In this document: positions 1-5,667 of the stretch, in pieces
Layout of the letters: every line of letters starts with the position of its first letter
Numbering within the stretch: position 1 is the first letter of the stretch
Virus record (IMG/VR): IMGVR_UViG_3300020442_001774
Span: 1-24,244 of that record
Strand: one strand, 5' to 3'
Length of the DNA: 24,244 nt
Origin: a virus
The notes under the pieces: generated by a model
What the model saw: the letters and a program-made list of their open reading frames with translations, nothing else
The model's database searches: none
What the model was told of the DNA's origin: nothing
Program-made: the position numbers and the translations under genes

Positions 1-440
1 TCTAATTCAATATTACCTTTGTTCCAGTTTATAACACCTTGTTGTAACCACTTCGGTAAATTTTCATATGCTAATTGCACCCTACTTAATATATCTCTAG
101 CAGTAGATGATTTGTTGGCAAGTATGGCAATATTAGAATTAGGATTAAACAATGCATAATGTAAAAGATAAGAAACCACGGTAGTTGATTTACCTGATTG
201 TCTTGGCAGTTTACATATGGTGAATCTGTTATCGTGAATTGTTTTAACAATATGTTCTTGAAACCCATACATTTTAAAAGGTACAAGTCCTTCATCAAGA
301 GAAACTATTTGTATATAGTTTTTCATAAAGTAAATAGGGTCTTTAGAACATTTTTCAAACTCTATTATCTGTTCTTTAGTAAACTCAACTGGTGTATTTA
401 CTTTTTTTAAATTAGGATTACCTAGATATGCGTCAGTCAT
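1..440 (-). CDS. gp17: Terminase large subunit gp17, N-terminal part (cut by window edge)
   Basis: This is the N-terminal 146 or so residues of the ATPase/nuclease that pumps DNA into the T4-type prohead. The track-independent translation starts MTDAYLGNPN and contains a Walker A-like P-loop, RQSGKST, at about residues 80-86. It is followed by the gp17-typical stretch ANKSSTARDILSR and a segment ending INWNKGNIELE, which closely follows the T4 gp17 pattern (ANKGST..., EWNKGSIEL...). The ATP-binding region is therefore present; the rest of the ATPase and the nuclease domain lie left of base 1. The start ATG (438-440) overlaps the stop of the small upstream ORF by 8 bases, and a purine-rich AGAGGG lies about 11 bases upstream. 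Its place after gp16 matches T4 gene order. Identification is secure; completeness cannot be judged. Confidence 0.95.
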   Translation of the reverse strand, partial: MTDAYLGNPNLKKVNTPVEFTKEQIIEFEKCSKDPIYFMKNYIQIVSLDEGLVPFKMYGFQEHIVKTIHDNRFTICKLPRQSGKSTTVVSYLLHYALFNPNSNIAILANKSSTARDILSRVQLAYENLPKWLQQGVINWNKGNIEL

Positions 441-720
441 TTATTACTATTCCCTCTATATGTGTGTAACCTAGTTTTAATGCAGCTTGTACTCTTTGCG
501 AACCACGCCAAACAGAATATTGTTTTTCTGCATATGGGACACCACCTACACCTTTTCTAGGTTGCAAAGATATTGTATGTTTTTTTACCTCTATTGGATT
601 TTGCAACTCTTCACCATTTAATAACTCTGGCAAAGGTGTCATAGATTTGATATAATGGATTTTACTTATCTCCAGTATTATCTTTTTTTGGTTGTCCGCT
701 TTCGCCTTCAATAATCTCAT
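433..720 (-). CDS. Small ParB-like protein between gp16 and gp17 (start uncertain)
   Basis: This ORF codes for up to 95 aa. The C-terminal half has WRGSQRVQAALKLGYTHIEG, which resembles the end of a ParB/sulfiredoxin-type N-terminal fold, where a G-x-R-R/Q-x-x-A-A-x-x-L-G stretch is common. The function is unknown. It lacks the helix-turn-helix and dimerisation parts of a full ParB. The start is ambiguous. The ATG at 718-720 overlaps gp16 by 59 bases but has a purine-rich stretch (AGAAGAAAAGAAG) just upstream. The internal ATG at 640-642 (69 aa) avoids the overlap but has no clear ribosome-binding site. The stop overlaps the gp17 start by 8 bases, suggesting coupled translation with the terminase. 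T4 has nothing between genes 16 and 17, so this is an extra gene. Coding status is likely; the fold call is tentative. Confidence 0.55.
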   Translation of the reverse strand: MRLLKAKADNQKKIILEISKIHYIKSMTPLPELLNGEELQNPIEVKKHTISLQPRKGVGGVPYAEKQYSVWRGSQRVQAALKLGYTHIEGIVIND

Positions 721-1138
721 CTTCTTTTCTTCTATTTAACATCTTTTGTAATTCTGCTGTAGAACCTACAAACAATGCGTTTTTAATATTAGCACTTGTT
801 TTATTAGGTACTTCTTTTAAATCTTTTAATTTTTTTTGTAAGTCTTGTAGTTTGTCAACGGTTGTAGCAACTTGACCTATTAATTGACCTGCAACTTCGT
901 ATGCTCTAGGGTGTTGACCCTCTTTGGCAATTTCTAATATGCCTTCAATTGCTTCGTTACCTTTGTCAATTAAATTATAATAATTATCTCTACTATGAGA
1001 ATAATCATTATCTATATCTGTTTTTGTTTCATCAATTTTTCTAGGTACAGGTGCTGGTTGTTCAAAGTCTTTTACAGCAACCTCATTTTTCTTTTCTATA
1101 CCTAAAATTTCATTAACATTGTCTTCTAATTTACTCAT
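662..1138 (-). CDS. gp16: Terminase small subunit gp16
   Basis: This 158-aa protein begins MSKLEDNVNEILGIEKK and is placed exactly where T4 gene 16 belongs, between gp15 and gp17. The T4-type small terminase recognises DNA and stimulates the gp17 motor; it forms rings through coiled-coil segments. The middle (about residues 60-125) is rich in heptad-like Leu/Ile/Val spacing (ATTVDKLQDLQKKLKDLK), consistent with a coiled coil. The C-terminus is charged and Lys-rich. I chose the ATG at 1136-1138 over the ATG 75 bases upstream for two reasons: it has AGGTG close upstream, and it gives an 8-base overlap (ATGAGTAA) with the gp15 stop instead of a long one. The family call rests on N-terminal similarity plus synteny; the sequence itself is divergent. 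Confidence 0.85.
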   Translation of the reverse strand: MSKLEDNVNEILGIEKKNEVAVKDFEQPAPVPRKIDETKTDIDNDYSHSRDNYYNLIDKGNEAIEGILEIAKEGQHPRAYEVAGQLIGQVATTVDKLQDLQKKLKDLKEVPNKTSANIKNALFVGSTAELQKMLNRRKEDEIIEGESGQPKKDNTGDK

Positions 1139-1940
1139 CTTCACCTGTTTGAGGATTATATTTCTTACCATCATTGAAAGTGGATATTGTTGTTGTAAAT
1201 CCAAAATCATCATCTGCGTCAGCAGTAGAAGGATTAGGTGTAATTATAATCCTTTCCTCTCTTGTTTTATCTGCACCAGTATTAGTGTCAGTATATAAAT
1301 CATCTTGTACTTTTTTAATAACTTTTTGATTTTGCATAGGACCAAATAAATAAGTCTTTGCTGTAAAATTTAAAGTATATATAACTGCTCTTCTTGTAGT
1401 AAATGTGCCATCATAACTATCTTCATAATTAACATCATTTAATATAATAGGCACGTCTCTTTTAATTCCTAATTCAGGAACCATATTAATAGTTACCGTA
1501 AAGTCTGGTTGGAAGAACGGTAAAATTTGTTCTACGATAATTAATCCATTCTCTGCCGTTGCTGTGAAAATGTTAAGGGTATAACTTACGTTGTACGGCA
1601 CAGGTGTATAATTAAAGTTTAAAACTTTACCGTCTTCACCGGTCTTAACTTGTCTAAACTTTTGCATTTTATTAATCTTCCTACTAGGGTCATAAGTTAA
1701 ACCATTCATTTCAAATCCCATTCTAGGAAGTTTTTGTGCAAATTGTCTATTATCTAAATTAGATTGTTCGTCTAATCTAACTAAAAATTTTTCTTTAGGT
1801 GCATATGCTAAAGGCACTCTATATCTTTTGGTAACTGCACCTGTTGAAGATGTATTTTGTACAATAACATTATTAAACAATTGACCAAAAGCAATTGTTA
1901 ATCTTCTAATACCTTCGTTATAAAAATGAGAACCAAACAT
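1131..1940 (-). CDS. gp15: Tail sheath stabiliser / completion protein gp15
   Basis: This 269-aa protein opens MFGSHFYNEGIRRLTIAFG. It then has RVPLAYAPKEKFLVRLDEQ, a pattern typical of T4 gp15 (N-terminal MFG-x-YN, then a RVP-I-x-YA-x-K-E segment). In T4, gp15 forms the hexameric ring that caps the finished tail tube and sheath and joins it to the neck. The length is close to T4 gp15. The start ATG (1938-1940) overlaps the gp14 stop by one base (TAATG), and a GGAGAGG sequence lies about 11 bases upstream inside gp14. Downstream, its stop overlaps the gp16 start by 8 bases. Gene order and sequence agree, so the call is strong. Confidence 0.93.
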   Translation of the reverse strand: MFGSHFYNEGIRRLTIAFGQLFNNVIVQNTSSTGAVTKRYRVPLAYAPKEKFLVRLDEQSNLDNRQFAQKLPRMGFEMNGLTYDPSRKINKMQKFRQVKTGEDGKVLNFNYTPVPYNVSYTLNIFTATAENGLIIVEQILPFFQPDFTVTINMVPELGIKRDVPIILNDVNYEDSYDGTFTTRRAVIYTLNFTAKTYLFGPMQNQKVIKKVQDDLYTDTNTGADKTREERIIITPNPSTADADDDFGFTTTISTFNDGKKYNPQTGEDE

Positions 1941-2761
1941 TATTCGTCAACCTCTCCAAAAGGATTTCTTTCTGTAAAATCTAGTATGTCATCTGCTGTA
2001 CCCACCGTATCATAACCTGCTTCTGTATTCATATCTAAATTTTTTGCATAAGGTGATTGTTGTTGTATTGTTTCTGTGCCTTCAAAAGTTTCTAACATTA
2101 ATAATGCCTTTTGACCAGTAGCATAATCAAAGTAATCTTCTAATTCAATTGAACCATCGCCTGTTAATGCAACTTGACCTGATTCTAAACCAACTTTGTG
2201 ATTTAAAGTGTTTAGTGAAAACTTATCTTCAGCTTGGTCAAGTATTTCTTGACCTGTATTAATTTCTTCGCTAGAGTATTCAAATCTTGATACTCTCAAT
2301 TTGTAAACTGGTAAATTACCTAATTGAAAGAATGGCTCTTGGTCTTCAACAAAAGTAATTTCAAAAAATGAATTCATTAAAGGTAAATAAATTATATCAC
2401 CTTCATTCGGTCTGCCAACTGCAATTAAATTTGCCTTACTAGCAACGTGTTCCTCAAATCTACGTTTAGAAACAACCAATGTTGTGTCTTCTCTTATTTC
2501 TAAACCAAATTTGTTAATTAATTCTTGTTCACCTGCAAAGCCTTCAGTTGTTTCAAAATACATTTCAATCATATACGAGTCATCAAAACGACTTGTAGTA
2601 TCTTCGCCTAAAACTAAATCTCTATTGACTAATGTTCGTGGTAGGTAATATACGTCTTGACCGTATATTTTTAATCCCTCAATGATAAGGTCTTCGTGTA
2701 GTCTTTTTTCGGCAGTATTTCCGATACCTTTACCGCCTTGAAAGTAGTGATTGATTGCCAT
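1940..2761 (-). CDS. gp14: Neck protein gp14
   Basis: This 273-aa protein starts MAINHYFQGGKGIGNTAEK and continues with KIYGQDVYYLPRTLVNRD, DSYMIEMYFETTEGFAGE and KFGLEIREDTTLVVSKRRF. These stretches are typical of gp14 in T4-like cyanophages. In T4, gp14 sits with gp13 in the head-tail connector region and completes the head for tail joining. It lies 4 bases after gp13, with AGGATAG just upstream of the ATG, and shares a TAATG junction with gp15. The C-terminal 60 residues are acidic and of low complexity. No anomaly was seen. Confidence 0.93.
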   Translation of the reverse strand: MAINHYFQGGKGIGNTAEKRLHEDLIIEGLKIYGQDVYYLPRTLVNRDLVLGEDTTSRFDDSYMIEMYFETTEGFAGEQELINKFGLEIREDTTLVVSKRRFEEHVASKANLIAVGRPNEGDIIYLPLMNSFFEITFVEDQEPFFQLGNLPVYKLRVSRFEYSSEEINTGQEILDQAEDKFSLNTLNHKVGLESGQVALTGDGSIELEDYFDYATGQKALLMLETFEGTETIQQQSPYAKNLDMNTEAGYDTVGTADDILDFTERNPFGEVDE

Positions 2762-2765
2762 AACA

Positions 2766-3572
2766 CTATCCTATCATCATTGCTGGATTTAATTCATATG
2801 ATTGTCTTATCTCTTGTTCTAATTTTTCTATGCTATCGCAAGCTTCTTGAAATATTTGTTGACCATTTAAGGTAACACCACCTATCATTTGAACGCCACC
2901 AAATTTTGATAAGTTGGCACCCCATTGTTTTTTAAATAAAGCGGTTACATATCTCTTTAAGAAAATATCATTAAAAACATCTGTATTAGTTGCTGGGTCT
3001 AATTTTCTATAACATTCAATTACCAAATATTCTCCGACTTGTAAATCATTTTTCCAATCCATATCAACATATAATTTATTTTCGTGTTGATTAAATCTCA
3101 TAGGTTTTTCACCTACTAATACGTGGTCTAAAAAATCTAAATGTCTCAATACAACATCATAATTAATTACTGAAGTTGATGAGAAATCATATAGGTCATT
3201 TAATCTTAATTGATATCTTACGTCAAATAGATTTAAATTACCTTTATTTGAAAACGGAAATATATTGATTATAGAAATAATTGAACTTGGTATTGCAAGA
3301 AAATTTTGACCCTCTTTCCAGCTATTGGTAACAGAACCGACCGTAGCAGATTCAGTTGAATCACTTGTCATTCTATCTTTGTCTGCTTGTGTATATTGAT
3401 ATTTTAAATATGTTCTTTTAACACCATCATAATGGTATTGAGTGAAGTATTGCATTGCCTCATCAATTCTATCTTCAAGTTGGTCATCATCTACGTTAAT
3501 CTCAATTACAGGCTTACCTAACGCTCTTAAAGCATATTGTTTTAAATTTTCTCTTGTTGCTGGTTCTGCCAT
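2766..3572 (-). CDS. gp13: Neck protein gp13
   Basis: This 268-aa protein begins MAEPATRENLKQYALRALG. It contains the gp13-like segment PVIEINVDDDQLEDRIDEAM followed by YFTQYHYDGVKRTYLKYQYT, which is common to neck protein gp13 of T4-like marine phages. In T4, gp13 binds at the head-tail connector and is needed for head completion. A consensus late promoter (TATAAATA, 3594-3601) lies directly upstream, and AAAAGGG sits about 9 bases before the ATG. The neck/packaging block therefore has its own late promoter, separate from the bilin cassette before it. The identification rests on sequence pattern and the gp13-14-15-16-17 order. Confidence 0.93.
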   Translation of the reverse strand: MAEPATRENLKQYALRALGKPVIEINVDDDQLEDRIDEAMQYFTQYHYDGVKRTYLKYQYTQADKDRMTSDSTESATVGSVTNSWKEGQNFLAIPSSIISIINIFPFSNKGNLNLFDVRYQLRLNDLYDFSSTSVINYDVVLRHLDFLDHVLVGEKPMRFNQHENKLYVDMDWKNDLQVGEYLVIECYRKLDPATNTDVFNDIFLKRYVTALFKKQWGANLSKFGGVQMIGGVTLNGQQIFQEACDSIEKLEQEIRQSYELNPAMMIG

Positions 3573-3593
3573 TTGTTATACCCTTTTCTGGTA

Positions 3594-3601
3594 TATTTAT
3601 A
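3594..3601 (-). promoter_or_regulatory. T4-type late promoter upstream of gp13
   Basis: The minus strand reads TATAAATA exactly, the T4 late consensus recognised by the gp55/gp33/sliding-clamp system. It lies in the 36-base gap between the bilin reductase stop and gp13, 22 bases before the gp13 ATG. Confidence 0.75.
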
Positions 3602-3608
3602 ATAGTTA

Positions 3609-4313
3609 TTACAAGTAGGGTTGGTTTTCTGAAACAAACGGAAATAGGTTGTCCGAGCAGAATAATTTAATGTCTTCTTCAGGTAATCCAAGAGATTGCA
3701 TAACTCTAGGCGTGTGTGGATTCTTTTGTTGATGTTCAGAATAGTAATTTTGCGCTTTAATTACTTCTTTCATATCTGCTTCGCCTTCGTGATTTCTAAT
3801 TTTATCAATGTAATTATTTAAATTAGATACTGCCATAGTACATATTTTATTTAATTCGTCTTCTTCTCTTACGTTACCAGCGGCTATCATTCCTCCCGAG
3901 AAGATAGCCTTTGCCCAATCTGGTAACTCTCTCTCTTTACTCGGTTTAAACCACTTGTTTTCTTCTATAAACCATTTTGTTAATGGGTGGTCTTTTTGTA
4001 ATAAAGGACTAAAATCGTGAAAGGCGCCGGTGACTTTCTTTTCACCTGCTATAATATCAAAACCATAAATTGGTCCACCATTTGTTAACATAGGCATAAG
4101 GCATAAGTGAGCCATCCATAGACCTTTTGACTCTCTTACATCAACTACATCTAAATGTGCTCTTCTAATATATCTATTGTTCCAGGTTCTATTGACCCAA
4201 CCTAATTTTTCATTGTTGAATCTTTCCATACCTGGTTCTTTATATTCAACCAGATTTTTATTTAAGACTTCAATAGTCTCATTTTGCCACTTGATTAGTC
4301 TTTCCCAAATCAT
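3609..4313 (-). CDS. pcyX: Ferredoxin-dependent bilin reductase, PcyA/PcyX type
   Basis: This 234-aa protein reduces biliverdin IXalpha using electrons from ferredoxin. The family is clear from alignment with remembered PcyA. AHLDVVDV matches MHLELAKV, MAHLCLMP matches LHCVMFP, GPIYGFDIIAG matches LPLFGCDIVAG, FHDFSP matches IADLSP, and the C-terminal YSEHQQKNPHTPRVM matches YCQQQQKNDKTRRVL. The likely catalytic residues are His69 and Asp86, equivalent to PcyA His88 and Asp105. PcyA Glu76, needed for vinyl reduction, is replaced by Asp55. That combination is what I recall for PcyX, the phage group that makes phycoerythrobilin; PebS of cyanophage P-SSM2 is clearly more distant. I chose the ATG at 4311-4313 because AAGGA lies 5 bases upstream; an ATG 33 bases further upstream has no such support. 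It overlaps the heme oxygenase by 35 bases, so the two are coupled. PcyX versus PcyA activity is inference. Confidence 0.88.
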   Translation of the reverse strand: MIWERLIKWQNETIEVLNKNLVEYKEPGMERFNNEKLGWVNRTWNNRYIRRAHLDVVDVRESKGLWMAHLCLMPMLTNGGPIYGFDIIAGEKKVTGAFHDFSPLLQKDHPLTKWFIEENKWFKPSKERELPDWAKAIFSGGMIAAGNVREEDELNKICTMAVSNLNNYIDKIRNHEGEADMKEVIKAQNYYSEHQQKNPHTPRVMQSLGLPEEDIKLFCSDNLFPFVSENQPYL

Positions 4314-4881
4314 ACATTTCCTTAAATAGTTTTGTTGCACTTTCAAAACAAAATATTGCTTCTGGCAACACGTTTACCTCATATAAATTTAAATAACTTT
4401 CAACTCTTTCTTTTACAATTCTTTTATATTCTTTTGCCTCATTGTGTTTAAATATATAGTATCTATTAGGTCCAGGTGTCTTTCTTTTAATCATCTGACC
4501 ACCTGACAAATCACCTAAATGTCTAACATATATGTGAGCATATAGTTTTTCATTTTCACCTCTAATAGTATCTAAATGTTCAACATATGCTTTTGTACTT
4601 TCAGTTTCTATTGGCGGACTGCCGATATCTCCCCACAATGCTCTGTAATCATAAAATATATGTTCAGCTCTTGGTAGATTTAAAGTGTCTAAAAACAAAG
4701 AACTTTCTAAACAATATTGTTCTAATTTAGAATAACACTTTAATTGATTATATAAGTATGTTGCATATAGTTTTTCATCAATAGTACCTGATAATAAAAG
4801 TCTAACAAAGTCTTGTCGCTCGGCGTTCTTATGATATTCCCAAGTTAACTCTTTTATTCTATATTTTTTTTCTTGTTCCAT
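4279..4881 (-). CDS. ho1: Heme oxygenase (biliverdin-forming)
   Basis: This 200-aa protein is slightly shorter than cyanobacterial HO1. It would cleave heme to biliverdin IXalpha, CO and iron using ferredoxin as reductant. His17 in LTWEYHKNAE fits the proximal heme ligand (family pattern T-x-x-x-H-x-x-A-E). The distal helix carries the diagnostic GDLSGGQ at residues 123-129, within YVRHLGDLSGGQM. The C-terminal helix has FCFESATKLFKEMYDLG, resembling the family's A-F-x-x-x-x-x-x-F-x-x-L end. The ATG (4879-4881) shares a one-base TAATG overlap with the 248-aa gene, and no strong ribosome-binding site is visible, so reinitiation is likely. Its 3' end overlaps the bilin reductase. The substrate-product chain (heme to biliverdin to reduced bilin) matches the ho/pebS pair in cyanophage P-SSM2. 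The family is secure; regiospecificity is inferred. Confidence 0.95.
   Translation of the reverse strand: MEQEKKYRIKELTWEYHKNAERQDFVRLLLSGTIDEKLYATYLYNQLKCYSKLEQYCLESSLFLDTLNLPRAEHIFYDYRALWGDIGSPPIETESTKAYVEHLDTIRGENEKLYAHIYVRHLGDLSGGQMIKRKTPGPNRYYIFKHNEAKEYKRIVKERVESYLNLYEVNVLPEAIFCFESATKLFKEMYDLGKTNQVAK
4319..4323 (-). promoter_or_regulatory. Ribosome-binding site deciding the bilin reductase start
   Basis: The minus strand reads AAGGA, 5 bases before the ATG at 4311-4313 and inside the heme oxygenase coding region. It favours this start over the in-frame ATG at 4344-4346. Confidence 0.65.
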
Positions 4882-5627
4882 TAATCAACTTCAATTTCTA
4901 AATGTGGTTTTTCTCTTTTCCATCTATCTTCTAATTTTAACGTATCTAATATTTTTGTTTTATCTAAAGGGTAGTCTTCAGGTAATTCATCTGATACACT
5001 ACCATATTTTTTAAACTCTTCTATTTTTCTTAAATTATCTTTTTCTCTCCAGTCACCAAACTCTTTTGTTTGTATAAAATCATCTTTTGTTTTCATAAAG
5101 TAATCAGCTAATGAAATAAATCCACTTACAACACGAATTCTTGCTAATGAAAATTCTCTAGGTTTGTAATCTTTTAAGGGTTTTAAAAATGCTCCTATAT
5201 CTTCTTCACTTACATTTAATACTTGTTTAAATAAATCAACGGTACAACCATATATTACTTGATAAGAAAACCAATCTTTTTCCCAAAATGTTCTATTAAG
5301 TAATTTTGCTGGAGTATTAAACTTATAATCTTCGCCTAACTTATGAATTAAGTCTGTTGTATGAGGCATTTTAGGCATTGCTGGCGCACCACCTATTTTA
5401 TAGTTTCTAATTTGAAACGGCCATAATTTTTCCCACTTTTCTAATATTACTTGTCTTTGATTGTGGTGTTCAAAATCAACAGCATTCATCATTGTTTCAA
5501 AATGATTAATAATCCACCATACTTGATACCAGTATGTTGCCTGCATTTCTTTTGGATATGATTGAAATTTATCGCCGAATATATCGTGAGATTGAAATTT
5601 TAAATAGTTTTGTTTCGTTTTGTACAT
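4881..5627 (-). CDS. Unrecognised 248-aa protein leading the bilin cassette
   Basis: I do not recognise this family. The protein is soluble-looking, without signal peptide or membrane segment, and rich in Trp, Tyr and Phe (for example YWYQVWWIINHFETMM near residues 32-47). Its composition suggests a mainly helical fold. There is essentially one cysteine (in YGCTVD), so it is neither a ferredoxin nor a classical Cys-linked bilin carrier. A His pair (EHHNQ) and a Gly/Pro/Met stretch (IGGAPAMPKMP) are the most distinctive local features. GGAG lies 5 bases before the ATG. Its stop overlaps the heme oxygenase start in a TAATG junction, so it is co-translated with that gene and probably shares its pathway: a bilin-binding, chaperone, or redox-partner role is possible but is only inference from position. 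It is not similar by eye to CpeT, PebA/B, or any T4 neck protein. Confidence 0.8.
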   Translation of the reverse strand: MYKTKQNYLKFQSHDIFGDKFQSYPKEMQATYWYQVWWIINHFETMMNAVDFEHHNQRQVILEKWEKLWPFQIRNYKIGGAPAMPKMPHTTDLIHKLGEDYKFNTPAKLLNRTFWEKDWFSYQVIYGCTVDLFKQVLNVSEEDIGAFLKPLKDYKPREFSLARIRVVSGFISLADYFMKTKDDFIQTKEFGDWREKDNLRKIEEFKKYGSVSDELPEDYPLDKTKILDTLKLEDRWKREKPHLEIEVD

Positions 5628-5641
5628 TTTAACTCCATAAT

Positions 5642-5664
5642 AAAAAAATAGTCAAAAACTATTT
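5642..5664 (-). terminator. AT-rich hairpin with U-run after the 747-aa fibre
   Basis: On the minus strand AAATAGT (5658-5664) pairs perfectly with ACTATTT (5646-5652) around a TTTTG loop, and transcription then runs into a stretch of seven T from 5648 to 5642. It starts just after the fibre stop codon, so it fits a weak rho-independent terminator or attenuator between the fibre block and the bilin cassette. The stem has only one G-C pair, so strength is doubtful. Confidence 0.4.
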
Positions 5665-5667
5665 ATT
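5660..5667 (-). promoter_or_regulatory. Possible late promoter for the bilin cassette
   Basis: The minus strand reads AATAAATA, seven of eight matches to the T4 late consensus TATAAATA. It lies 33 bases upstream of the 248-aa gene and overlaps the fibre stop codon and the hairpin. If real, it lets the heme oxygenase/bilin reductase cassette be expressed late, together with virion genes. Confidence 0.4.

Noticed and set aside
198-410. 70-aa plus-strand ORF at the left end
   Set aside because: It is fully antisense to the clear gp17 N-terminus.
3609-4313. Calling the reductase PebS as in cyanophage P-SSM2
   Set aside because: The sequence follows PcyA in the GFDIIAG, FHDFSP and HQQKN stretches. 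PebS as I remember it is much more distant in these regions.
4314-4346. Upstream ATG for the bilin reductase (11 extra residues)
   Set aside because: It has no ribosome-binding site, adds residues with no match to PcyA, and increases the overlap with heme oxygenase to 68 bases.
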